Source: Taxillus chinensis
Lineage: Eukaryota; Streptophyta; Magnoliopsida; Santalales; Loranthaceae
DNA length: 64,000 nt
Assembly (NCBI GenBank): GCA_023512835.1
Contig: CM042085.1
Location: 45,432,189 to 45,496,188 of the forward strand
Direction: 5' to 3'
In this document: positions 12,001 through 23,571 of the stretch, piece by piece
Layout of the letters: each line of letters opens with the position of its first letter
How positions within the stretch are numbered: the first letter of the stretch is position 1
The notes under the pieces: generated by a model
Database searches by the model: none
The model's input: only the letters and a program-made list of their open reading frames with translations
Told to the model about the DNA's origin: nothing
Translations under genes and position numbers: made by a program

Positions 12001-12564
12001 TGCATCTCTGGAGAGACAAGTTTCCTCGTCACCAAACCGGCATCAGTACCTTATATTGAAAACAACGAGGATGTACCGGAATGTTCCTATCGATCCTTTG
12101 AGGTCGTGAACATCACTTCTATACCAAGCTATCACCTCTCAAAGGCGTCAAAGATGGTTGCAACCACCATGTTCAAGCAAGGGTACAAGCCAAGGAAAGG
12201 ATTAGGTCCAAAGGCTCAAGGAATCCAGAAACCCCTGACCATCCGAGAAAATACTAAGAAATTTGGGCTGGGCTACATGCCTACTAGAGCTGACAGACAG
12301 AGGGTAGCTATCAAAAAGAAAGAAAGTAGGATGGCAAGGCTGCAAAAAAGGGCAGTTCAAGAAGAAAAGAGAAGCTTTCCCTCCTTGAATGTTACATTCC
12401 GAAGTGGAGGGTTCATCCATAAAAGCCAACTTGAGCCCGTACCTGAGTTTGTAGCCGAATTGGATGCAGACGAGAAGGTGCTGAGCGAGATAACTCTGGT
12501 AGGGCGAGAGGATCCCAACCATCCATTAAACAATTGGACCAGCCTGGACCTCCCGATAATGTAA
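9085..12564 (+). pseudogene. gag-pro: Ogre gag-protease polyprotein (three in-frame stops)
   Basis: A single frame runs from ATG 9085 to TAA 12562-12564 and is interrupted by stops near 9247, 9592 and 10327. The part from 10411 on is open for 717 residues. The gag region has an N-terminal coiled coil, then a capsid-like block (KFKMPEFEKFNGT, SLTGASLRWYFQL, FLGQYKHVTELALDRLTLQ) that packages element RNA. The aspartic protease is marked by VLIDNGSALNIMPLHIL at about 11690-11740; the Asp-Asn-Gly form is usual in the Tat/Ogre group. Downstream, a G-patch-like segment (GYKPRKGLGPKAQGI) lies near 12180-12230. The frame ends at a candidate splice donor, which suggests that pol is reached by splicing. 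Confidence 0.85.
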
Positions 12565-12745
12565 TGCTTACGGGGTCACTGGATTTAATGTATTCTATTT
12601 TAATGTCCTTTGAAGCGGTGAACACTTGTTTTTATCAAAAGCTTTTCAATAAAATGCACTTTTCTTCAAATCTTTCATGGTGCATTCCATTCATAACATA
12701 TGCATATCATATTTGGTTACCAACTTGTCATTCTCTTATAAGCAG
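12561..12745 (+). other. Candidate intron between Ogre protease and RT
   Basis: A GT at 12561 (context AT|GTAATG) and an AG at 12744-12745 (context TAAGCAG|GTATC) bound 185 bases that are rich in T and A, with a pyrimidine-rich 3' part. Removing them joins the split codon AT+G, so gag-pro frame 1 runs into the pol frame without a stop. Ogre elements are known to carry a spliced intron at exactly this place. The pol frame is also open across the segment, so frameshifting is an alternative. Confidence 0.6.
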
Positions 12746-15700
12746 GTATCACAATGTCAATGAAAACATAGTATGCGAAAGCGAAACGAGATGCCAAAGG
12801 TTTGACCAAAGTCCAAACTGGGAACAGCCCGTGTTCGAAGCTGACGAGAATGAGATAGAGGAGACAGCTGAACTACCAGGGGAGATTATACGCCTATTGG
12901 AGAGGGAAGACCGCTTCTCCATTCCAAGTGAAGACCCAGTAGAAACAGTGAATTTGGGGATAGCAGCCGAACCAAAAGAATTGAGGGTGGGGTCTTTGAT
13001 AACTACCGGCATCAGGAAGAAGTTAATCGAGCTGTTAAGAAGCTACATCGACATTTTTGCATGGTCATACCAAGATATACCCGGATTAGACACAGATATA
13101 GTGCAACATTACATACCCGTGAAGCCCAAGTGCAAGCCAGTACAGCAGAAATTGCGAAGAATGAGACCAGAGATGATACTGAAGATTAAAGAAGAAGTCA
13201 AAAAGCAATGGGATGCAGGTTTCCTAAGTGTCTCCCGTTATCCAGAATGGGTAGCCAATGTTGTACCAGTACCGAAAAAAAGAGGCAAAGTACGCATGTG
13301 TGTCGATTATAGAGATCTGAACTAGGCTAGTCCGAAAGACAACTTCCCGCTTCCTCATATTGATACCTTAGTGGATAATACAGCAAAACACGCCCTATTC
13401 TCATTCATGGATGGTTTCTCAGGCTATAATCAAATTCGTATGGCCCCCGAACACAAAGAGAGGACCACATTCATGACACTTTGGGGCACTTTTTGCTATA
13501 ATGTGATGCCTTTTGGCCTGAGGAACGTAGGGGCAACATATCAGCGAGCCATGGTGACCCTATTCCACAACATGATGCATAAGGAAATCGAAGTATATGT
13601 GGACGACATGATAGCCAAATCACGAAGCACTAAAGATCATATCGAAGTACTCCGCAAGCTCTTCAATAGGCTACGGAAATATCAACTGAAATTGAACCCC
13701 GAAAAGTGCACTTTCGGAGCCATGTCGAGAAAACTGTTGGGTTTCATTGTGAGCCAAAAAGGAGTTGAAATTGATCCAGATAAAGTTCGAGCTATCCAAG
13801 AGATGCCGCCACCATGGACCATCAAGGAGGTCAGAGGATTCCTAGGGCGACTGAATTGCATTGCCCGATTTATTTCCCAATTAACAGCCACATGCGAACC
13901 CATTTTCAAGACTTTACGAAAGAACAACCCCGAAATTTGGAATGACAAGTGTCAAGAAGCTTTTGACAAGATCAAACAATACCTGTCTAATCCACCTATT
14001 TTGGTCCCACCAGTACCGGATAGACCTCTGATCTTATACTTGACCGTTCAGGAGTCAGCGATGGGTTGTGTCTTGAGGCAACATGATTCTATAGGCAAGA
14101 AGGAGCAGGCCATTTATTACCTCAGCAAGAAGTTCACCGTCAATGAAGAAAACTACACACCCTTGGAGAAGACATGCTGTGCTCTTGTCTGGATAACAAG
14201 AAGATTGAGGCAATACACTCTTTATCATACTACTTGGCTGATTTCAAGGCATGATCCGCTCAAATATCTCTTGGAAAAGCCATCCATTTCTGGAAGAATC
14301 GCCAAGTGGCAGTTGATCCTATCGGAGTACGATATCATCTACGTACCCCAAAAAGCCATAAAAGGAAGTGCGATAGCTGACTATCTGGCAGAGAGAGCGC
14401 TGGAAGACTTTGAGCCCATGACTATTGGCTTCCCAGATGAGCACATCAACATCATTTCGGCCGAAGTATCAGACATATGGACGATGTGGTTCGATGGAGC
14501 CTCCAGTCTCTTAGGTCACGGTGTTGGGGCCATCCTGATATCCCCAAAAGGCAAACATTTTCCCATAGCGGCAAAGCTAACCTTCCCTTGTACAAACAAT
14601 GTAGCAGAATATGAGGCTTGTGTGATGGGACTTCAAGAAGCCATTAACAAAGGAATCAAAAAATTATGAGTGTTCGGCGATTCGGCACTCATCATTTTTC
14701 TAGTAAGAGGTGAATGGGAGACTCGAAACCACAAATTAATCCCATATCGGAAGCACGTTGCAGAGTTAGCCGAGCAATTCGAAGACATCACGTTTGAGCA
14801 TATGCCCATGGAATACAATCAGCTCCCTGACGCGTTGGCAACTCTAGCCTCCCTCCTTCGGCTAGACACAAAGTTGGAAGTTCAGTCTTTTGATATCCGC
14901 ATACAAGATGTTCTTGCACATTGCATGGCCATTGACGAAAATACCGAAGAAAAGCCCTGGTACAATGATATCAGATAATACTTGCTTAAACAAGAGTATC
15001 CAACTGAGGCCTCTGAGTCTGATAAAAGAAATATCCGAAGGTCAGCATCCAACTATTATCTGGATGGCTCGATTCTGTACAAGAGAAACCATGACATGGT
15101 GTTATTGCGGTGTGTGGCAAAAGAAGAATCGACATAAATAATGAAAGAAGTGCATGAATGGGAATGTGGTTCACATGCAAACGGACATGCATTAACAAGA
15201 CAAATCATGCGAATGGGTTATTATTGGGTCACCATGGAAAAAGATTGCATTGAATATGTGCGCAAATGCCTCAAGTGTCGAATTTATGGCGACAAGATTC
15301 AAGTATCGCCGTCTAGACTACACGTGATGGTTTCCCCGTGGCTGTTCTCACTTTGGGGCATTGACGTTATCGGACCAATATCTCCAAAAGCTTCTAATGG
15401 TCATCGTTTCATTTTGGTAGCCATTGATTACTTCACCAAGTGGGTAGAAGCAGCATCATATGCTAATGTTACACAGGCTGTGGTACTTTGATTTATGCGG
15501 AACAACATTATATGCCGATATGGGCTTCCCGAGCAGATCATAACGGACAATGCTGCCAATTTAAACAGTCGAATGATAGGGAGGTTGTGTGAAACATACA
15601 AAATTCAACACCACAACTCGACCCCCTATCGCCCAAAGATGAATGGAGCAGTTGAGGCAGCCAACAAGAACATCAAGAACATTATCAGAAAAATGACTGA

Positions 15701-16205
15701 AACATACAAAGATTGGCACGAGAAGCTACCATACGCTTTGCATGCTTATCGTACCTTAGTGCGTACATCAACCGGGGCAACTCCATTTTCTTTGGTCTAC
15801 GGCATGGAAGCAGTTCTACCGGTCGAAGTGGAGATACCTTCCCTCCGAGTACTTAAGGATACTCAACTCAAAGAAGCAAAATGGGCCCAAAGTCATTACG
15901 AGCAGTTAAATTTAATTGAGGGCAAGCGCCTGGCAGCAGTTTGCAGAGGACAGCTGTATCAACAAAGAATGATGAACAATTACAATAAAAAGGTGAAGCC
16001 CAGAAGCTTTCAAGAGGGTGATCTTGTCCTCAAAAAGATCTTGCCAATTCAACATGACCATAGAGGCAAGTGGACTCCCAATTATGAAGGCCCATATGTT
16101 GTGAAAAAAGCATTCTCGGGAGGCGCATTGATCCTTGCCAAAATGGACAGAGATGAGCTTCCTAATCTAGTGAATAGCGACGCCGTCAAAAAGTTTTATG
16201 CTTAA
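12746..16205 (+). pseudogene. pol: Ogre pol: RT, RNase H, archaeal-type RNase H, integrase
   Basis: One reading frame extends from the splice acceptor to TAA at 16203-16205, with stops at 13323, 14667, 14976, 15138 and about 15489. RT is recognised by CVDYRDLN, FSFMDGFSGYNQI, MPFGLRNVGATYQRAM and the intact YVDD box (about 13595). RNase H follows to about 14390. The second, archaeal-type RNase H starts at WTMWFDGASS (about 14478), continues past a stop, and contains NNVAEYEACVMGL and VFGDSAL; this dual RNase H is diagnostic of the Tat lineage. Integrase has the HHCC zinc finger (about 15145-15290) and all three catalytic residues: Asp in WGIDVIGP, Asp in IITDNAANL and Glu in NGAVEAANKN. No chromodomain is seen. 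Confidence 0.9.
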
Positions 16206-17424
16206 CTCTCATACCTCCCCACAAGATTATCATTCCTATAATGAGCGGACTTGGTGAAAACCCGAAAAGGCACCAAGGGTAAAATACAAAGCTCCAACAA
16301 AAGACAAAAGAGAAAACAAGGGCGGACTTGGTGAAAACCTGAAAGGGCACCAAGGGTAAAATACAAAGCCAACAATAAATCTTGAAGGGTGAAATCAGTT
16401 CGGTCAGAAATTGAAAGGATCAGGACCACAACAAATAGGGTTCGTTGCAAGCAGTAGAGACAACATCATTCAAAAAAAACAGCAGCTGCAAACAGTGGAA
16501 GACTTGGTCAAACCTGCGGCACACTCGAATCAAATTTGTACATTATACTTTTAAAGACTTGTGATTCTGTTTATCAGATTATAACAATAGGACACTTTTT
16601 ATGATATAAATATGTTTTGTGGATTTAAACCAGCAAAAATCTTTTTTATCTCTTTAATCATGTTACATTGTCTTCATTTCACATTTAAATAGAATATCTT
16701 AAATCCCCAGTGAGATCCATTGGCATTACCTTATGAGTAGGGTCAAGCTTAAAATCCCCAAACAAATTAAGTCCCCCAACTCAGAATATTCATACCTCCA
16801 CAGAATGTCACTGTCCCCAGAGAAGCTGTCAAGTCAAGCTCCTTAATATGGCAAAGCGAATTTTAACAGACCCTTCATGCACAACAGGGAGTTCCCAGCA
16901 AAGACCGGACGGACTCTCCATCCAAAGAGAACGTTGTTCCCCAACAAGTTGAATGTTAGCCAACCTCTCCAACAACGGCCAAACCCTCAGTGATACATCA
17001 CATGGCATTCAATGCCTACATCGCATTGCATCACATTGCATCATATTTCACCACAAGTTGAGGTTTATGCATCCCCGCATACATCACATTGCATTCCATG
17101 CATCATTTGCATACATTCAGCATACTCTGTAATTTCAGGAATGTTACCGCCTCTGAAGATCCGAGCTCATACTCAGCAAGCTTCTCACCAAGCTATCCTA
17201 GCTTTCTTTGTTCAACTGTATAACTCTTTCTTTGCAATTTCCCCAAGTCTAAACACTTCCCTTTTGGCAATTGACAAACTTTTCCCGTTTTGGGTCACCT
17301 CGTAGAGCGATCTCCTGGAGTGAACTCGTAGAGGGAGCTTAAATTGGGTTACTTCCCAAACTCACCAATTCCTTAAAGCATTTCCCCAACTACCAATTGA
17401 TGTCAACAACAAGTCTTTCCAGTT
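16206..17424. other. Ogre 3' untranslated region, proximal part
   Basis: Non-coding. It holds a direct repeat (16245-16292 and 16322-16369, starting GCGGACTTGGTGAAAA) with a period of 77 bases, and a stretch near 16995-17110 rich in CATCACATTGCAT-type repeats. Confidence 0.65.
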
Positions 17425-18290
17425 TAAGCCTATCGTTGCTGTGGGCTTTTCAATTTCAATTCAAGCCTATCGTTGCTATGGGCTATCCATTTTCAATTCG
17501 AGCCTATCGTTGCTGTGGGCCTTTCAATTTTTAGTTCACGCGCATCATTGTTGTGGGCCTTTTACATTTTTCAGTTCGAGCCTATCGTTGCCGTGGGCCT
17601 TTCGATTTTTTTTATTCAAGCCTATCGTTGTTGTGGGCTATCCATTTTCAATTCAAGCCTATCGTTGCTGTGGGCTATCCATTTTCAATTCGAGCCTATC
17701 GTTGCCGTGGGCCTTTCGATTTTTTTAAGCCTAACGTTGCTGTAGGCTTTCCATCTTCACTTTAAGCCTATCGTTGCTGTAGGCTTTCCATCTTCACTTT
17801 AAGCCTATCGTTGCTGTGGGCTTTCCATTTTTCAATTTAAGCCTATCGTTGCTGTGGGCTTTTCCATTTTCAGTTTACGCCTATCGTTGCCGTGTGCTTT
17901 TCCATTTTCAATTCAACCCTATCGTTGCTGTGGGCTATCCATTTTCAATTCAAGCCTATCATTGCTGTGGGCTATCCATTTTCAATTCGAGCCTATCGTT
18001 GCTGTAGGCCTTTCAATTTTTAGTTCACGCCCATCATTGTTGTGGGCCTTTTACATTTTTCAGTTCAATCCTATCGTTGCTGTGGGCTATCCATTTTCAA
18101 TTCAAGCCTATCGTTGTTGTGGGCCTTTCAATTTTTAGTTCACGCCCACCAATTTTGTGGGCCTTTTCACTTTTCAGTTCAAGCCTATCATTGCTGCGGG
18201 CTTTTCCTTTTTAACCAAAGTCTATCGTTTCCGACGGCTCTCTTTTTCAGTTCAAGCCTATCATTGTTGTTGGCTTTCAATCTCCCATAT
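17425..18290 (+). repeat. Minisatellite in Ogre 3' UTR, 36-40 bp unit, about 22 copies
   Basis: Units share the core GCCTATCGTTGCTGTGGGC followed by a T-rich spacer such as CCATTTTCAATTC. The core has short complementary ends (GCCYA and TGGGC), so each unit could form a small hairpin. A multi-unit block near 17490-17580 recurs at about 17985-18070, which shows higher-order duplication. The unit length is not a multiple of three, so the overlapping open frames here are not coding. Confidence 0.9.
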
Positions 18291-18494
18291 CTTGACATCG
18301 TAGGCAGCCTCAGATGCCGCATCAAAGTATTATCCAAGTCCACCGACCTGTGAAGCCCTTTGTGCCTCTTGGGGACAGATCCAAATGTCGCATTCTACTC
18401 TTCCCATGTGCTAGGTATGTCAGGTAAGTGCTCCAACCCGTCCAAAATGACTCCCTTTTAATCTTTGTACACTGTTTGTACACAAACAATGCAC

Positions 18495-18507
18495 AAAGAG
18501 GGGCAGC
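18495..18507 (+). promoter_or_regulatory. Ogre polypurine tract
   Basis: AAAGAGGGGCAGC lies directly before the 3' LTR start TGTTGGACC, the expected place for the plus-strand primer. Confidence 0.75.
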
Positions 18508-21500
18508 TGTTGGACCCCATTTTGTTCGGGTTGGACATACTAACCCCATTTGATATACCTTTCTACCCATGCCATATACCTTGTTGAACAGGTCCACAAT
18601 GATCCCATACTTCCAAGGAATGGTTTACCTCATTTTGCACGAGATGGATACAATTGACACGGACGGGGGAGTCCAAAATTAATGGCTTTTGCTACAAGTC
18701 TTTGAAGCACCCCAAGACCAACACCAGGTGATGAAGGATGAAAATTGGAGACCAACGTACTTGACCGAGCTCAAATCGGACTTAAAATGAAGAAGTTATG
18801 GCCAAAACAACTTTCGTTGCAAAAAGTCAAACTTGCCAAAAGACGGTCAATGCCCCTGGTCAAACTGCCCGCAAAAGTGATCATGTGAAACCCTCCAAAG
18901 TGTCTATGTGGGCGAATACGGGTCTTCCCAAACAATCCCTAAAAGGTCGTCCATTTTTGCATTGTGGGTAAGGGTAAAAAGGTAATTAAAAAAAAACTTC
19001 GAGGTTGACCGTTGACCGTTGACCTGCCGACACTCCGACCTTCGACTCGCCACCTCGACCCATTGACCTTCGAAGCCTCGAAGCCCTGAAGCATCGAAGC
19101 CCCGAAGCCTCGAAGCTTCGAAGCATCGAAGCCTCGAAGCCCCGCTACCGACACTCCGACCTACGACTCGCCCCTTCAGACTTTCGAACCCTGTGAAGAT
19201 GCGACGCCTCGAGACTTACGAACGCCAGGACTTACAATGCCAGGACTTGCGACGCCTTAACCTGCGAACCTCTGACCTTCGACCCTTGACCCTCGAAGCC
19301 CCGCTGCCGACACTCCGACCTTCGACTCGCCCTTCGGCCCTTCAACCCCCTAACTCTCGAAGCCTCGAAGCCCTGCTGCCGACACTCCGACCTTGATCTG
19401 CGAACCTTCGAACCTTGACCTACGACCCACGGACCCTCGAAGCCTGTCAACCTCAGACCTTCGACCGTTCGACCCGTTGACCGTTGACCTTCGACCTGCC
19501 GACACTTCGACCTACCGAAATTTCGTCCCACCGAAGCTTCGACCCTGCCGACACTCTGACCTGCCGACACTTCGACCCTCTGACCCCTTTGACCTTCGCT
19601 GGTTGGCGTTTCTCGCTAGCTCCACGCGCTGTTTTTTTCTTTTTTTCTTTTTCTCGCTGGCTTCACGAGACCCGTCTTCTGCGCTGGCCATTTGACAAGG
19701 AATCATTTCTCAACAACCTGTTAGTCACATGCGCTGCTAAAATACAAATTCAAAAGGCAATCACAAGCTCCCCTGTCTTCCGCACAAGCTGTCCACCCGA
19801 CAAAGCATCAAATCTACCAATTAAAATAAGGGAATCAATAATACAGCATTAAATGTTGCAATTAATGACAGTCCAGCCAAAATTTCTCTGTCAGCCTTTA
19901 AAATGCAGTGAACTCTCCCTGCGCAAGAGGAGGGCCATCATCGTGAGGAAAAAGAGGATTCAAAAAAGGGAGCCATCATCGTTAAAAAAAAAAAGAGCCA
20001 TCATCGTTAAAAAAAAAATCTGTAAAACCTTCCCCCCAGCTTCGTTCCAAAGAAAAAAACTGAAAGAAAGCCCTGTTCGTGAAAAAAAAAGAGAGACACA
20101 GAGACTCCTCATCGTTGGAAAGCTGCTACCAGTGTTACGTCCAAGCTTCTTCCCTGCAAAAAAAAAAGAGAGAGCAAGAAAAAAAAAAGAAAGACAGAAA
20201 AGGAAAAGAGATCATGCCTGAGATTCCCACAAAAAAAAAAAAAAAAAGAGATTTCCACCCCAGCTTCCTCCCTGCAAAAAAAAAAAAAAAGAGAGAGACT
20301 CCTCAACATAAAAAAAAGAGAGAGATAACGCCAAAGAAAAATGTCTCCCTGACTACCATCCTCTCTCAGATTCATCCTAAAAAAAACGCCCCAGTTTCTT
20401 CCCTCCAAAAACGTCCAGAGAAAGAGAGGGAGAAGGAGAGTTCAGTCCCAGAAAACGCCTAGGTTGCTGCCGATTTCGCCCAGCCACCTCTTTTCAAAAA
20501 AAAAAACACCAAGAAAGGAGTCATGTCTTCCCGCCAACGTTGCAGCAATCGGAGCCCCAAATCCAAGATAAAGTCGGGTTAATTTTTCATTTCGATTACC
20601 TTACGCTATTCTCTTGTTTTTTTTTTGTAATTGTTCTCTTGTGTTGTTTCTTTTCATTATCTTGCTTTTTATTCATTTTCTTTTGGTTTATTGATTGTAC
20701 TTGTCATTTCACACAAAGTTGTAATGTGTAATAGCAAGGAAACTCAAAAAAAGAGGCAAAAAAAGAGAGGCATAAAAAAAGAGATGAATAAAAAAACAAA
20801 AAAAAGGGGGGGAAAAGAAAAAAAGAGTGCTTTTGATTTTCTTTTGTGGATGTCACACTCACACACTCCACATCTATTTTGATATATGTGTTCCTATGTA
20901 TTTTCAATTGTTGAAACGTGTAGATTTAGGTTTAAAGCTTTAAAAAAACACACAAAAAAAAAACAAAATGTATTCCATAAAATGTTTTTTCCAATACGTT
21001 TTCTATAAAATGTTTTTCTATAAAAAAATTTCAAAATATGTTCAAAATGTCTCCTTCAAAAAAACAAACAAAAAAAAAGAGAAAAAACGTTTGTGTAATA
21101 AAAATGTTCCAAAATGTTTTCCAAAACAAAAAACATGAGACCCGTACGTTTTGCAAATCCATTTAAAACAAAAAAAAACATGTTTTACCTTCCAAAAAAA
21201 AAAAAAAAAAAAAAAGCAAAACCAAAACAAAACGTTTTTTTTACAAAACATAAGAAACAAAAAAATGTATGTTTTCTGACCCAAAAAACCAAAAAAAAAA
21301 AGGAAAATAAAAAACCATTTTTAGGACTTCAATTTTCAAAAGTAAAACCAAAAAACCAAAACCAACCCATAGGCTCTCACTCTTCACTTCAAACAAAAAC
21401 CCAAAACTTTTATGATTCCCTTTAGAAATTTAGGATAAATCCATTTTAACCATAACTTTAACAAATAACTTAGCTAAATAAAAATCATAGACTTTTAGAA

Positions 21501-21770
21501 AATTTAACCAGTCATAGCAGTACAAATAAAAGAAAAACCTCCTCCTCCTAAATTAGATACCGAAAGGGCGCTGTAGGAGTGCTAATCCTTCCCTACATGT
21601 AACCAACTCCCGAACCCTTCTCTGATGATGCAGACCACACACTTTAACCTACTCAATGTAGAGGGTATCCAACTGTACCCCAAAAACAGTTGGTGGCGAC
21701 TCTAAATTTCTCACCATTGGTTTAGTTTGAGCTCACTCCAAAAGGGCCCGGACGAAAACTAGTGATGACA
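18508..21770 (+). repeat. Ogre 3' LTR
   Basis: Collinear copy of 3417-6704, starting TGTTGGACCCC and ending AGTGATGACA. Differences seen by eye are substitutions plus indels in the TTCGA-type block and in homopolymer A runs. It is followed directly by minus-strand Athila integrase sequence. Confidence 0.9.
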
Positions 21771-23571
21771 ATAGCCAACTGAAAGATGTGCTGTCGGCGG
21801 ACGTATTGAAACCCCGATTATCGATCGCCGGGGAATCATTTCATTGAAACAACCAAGTGTTTCAATTCTTTCTAATGGGAATCGCGTCAACCGACTTGGA
21901 TACGTAATCAATGGCCAGTAGAATGTATGAGAACCCCTCTGATGGTGGAAATGGGCCCAGGAAGTCGATACCCTAGATATCGAAGAGTTCAACTGGAAGA
22001 AATTCAGTTTGGGGCATCTCTTGCTTCCGTGTTATCCCTCCTGCTCGCTGACACTAATCACAGGCCTTAATGAAGGTATACGCATCGCGGAACATGGTGG
22101 CCAGCATAGTCAGATGAGTGACAATGCTTCAGGATACTGTCCACTTCTTCTTCTGGTACACATTTTCGTATCATCTTATCAGCACATTGCCTGAACAGAT
22201 ATGGATCATCCCAGATATACTTTCGAACATCAGCAAGAAACTTCTTCTTCTGCTGATATGTGAACTCAGTTGGTATATAGGAACATGCATGAAAGTTCAC
22301 AATATCAGCATACCATGGAACGTGAACTTCTGCTGAAAATAATTGCTCCCCAAGGAAGGTATTAGAGGTTGTTGCTGCATTGGACTGCCCTTCCCCCGAC
22401 TCCAGCCTTGACAGGTGATCTGCTACAGTGTTGGATGTGCCTTTCAAATCCTTAATCTCCAAGTCGAACTCCTAAAGAAGCAAAACCCATCTAATCAATC
22501 TGGGTGTAGCATCCTTCTTGCTAAACAGGTACTTGAGGGCCGCATGGTCAGTATAAACTATCACTTTCGTGCCCAGCAAATACGATCTGAACTTGTCGCA
22601 AGCGAAGATAACAACTAGCAATTCTTTCTCTGTAGTCGTGTAATTTAACTGTGCATCATGGAGTGTTTGGCTAGCATAGTAAATCACCCGAAATACTTTG
22701 TCCTGCTTTTGCCCGAGAACAGCCCCAACTGCAAAGTCCCTGGCGTCACACATCAGCTCAAAAGGTTGCGACCAGTCTGGAACTACTATTACAGGGGCTG
22801 AACTTAACTTCTCTTTCAGCACTGAAAATGCCTGAAGGCATTCTTCTGAAACGACGAAGGGTACATCCTTTGCTAAAAGCATGCTAAGGGGCTTGGCAAT
22901 CTTGGAAGAGTCTTTGATAAACCACCGGTAGAACCCCGCATGACCTAGAAAGCTCAGGATGCCCTTCACATTTGTGGGTGGAGGTAGATTCTCAATTGTG
23001 GAAATCTTTGCTCTGTCTACTTCCGACCCAGCTGCTAACACTTTATGCCCAAGGACGACTACCTCCTTGACCATGAAGTGGCATTTTTCCCAGTTTAACA
23101 CCAGGTCTTTTCTTCACACTGGATTAACACAGTTTCCAAGTTCGTGAGACATATGGAAAATGAAGAGCCAAAAACTGAGAAGTCATCCATGAAAACCTCC
23201 ATAATGTTCTCCTCTAACCCCTGGAAAATTGCCATCATGCACCTCTGGAATGTAGTAGGTGCGTTGCAGAGACCAAAGGGCATTCGCCTAAAGGCATACG
23301 TGCCAAAGGTGCACGTGAACGTTGTCTTCTCCTGGTCCTCAGGCGCAACGGCAATTTGGTTGTACCCGGAGTAGCCATCCAGGAAGCAGTAATAAGGGTA
23401 GCCAGCCAGGCGGTCTAACATTTGATCGATGAATGGAAGTGGAAAGTGATCCTTTCGGGTAGCCTTGTTCAATTTCCTGTAATCAATACAAACTCACCAC
23501 CTGGTAACAGTGCGGGAAGGAATAAGTTCGTTCTTCTCATTTCTTATAACCGTCATTCCTCCCTTCTTTGG
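21771..23571 (-). pseudogene. pol: Athila-A pol, middle part: RT, RNase H, N-terminal integrase
   Basis: Read on the minus strand from 23571, the RT begins at KKGGMTV and contains [42 protein letters not shown] and the catalytic FMDDFSVFG form normal for Athila. After a frameshift near 23100 the RNase H continues ([19 protein letters not shown]). Integrase keeps an HHCC finger broken by a stop, and the first catalytic Asp region ([10 protein letters not shown]). The frame then decays within about 200 bases of the Ogre boundary. The second half of integrase is missing on both sides of the Ogre element. The RT N-terminus and protease continue at 43075-44152 beyond Tekay-A. Confidence 0.88.

Larger units (their letters stand above)
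3417..21770 (+). mobile_element. Ogre-type (Tat lineage) Ty3/gypsy retrotransposon, about 18.4 kb
   Basis: Two long direct repeats (3417-6704 and 18508-21770), both starting TGTTGGACCCC and ending GATGACA, flank an interior with a primer-binding site, extra ORF1, gag-pro, RT, RNase H, a second archaeal-type RNase H, integrase, a repeat-rich 3' UTR and a polypurine tract. Very long LTRs, an ORF upstream of gag, a dual RNase H and a candidate intron between protease and RT are the established Ogre hallmarks. The flanking five bases (gtagt on the left, atagc on the right) agree at only three positions, so a target duplication is decayed or absent. In-frame stops in all coding blocks show it is not autonomous now. 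Confidence 0.9.

Noticed and set aside
17441..18353. Overlapping open frames of 60-100 codons in all three plus frames
   Set aside because: They lie inside the 36-40 bp tandem array, encode only the repeat in each frame, and have no start context or domain.
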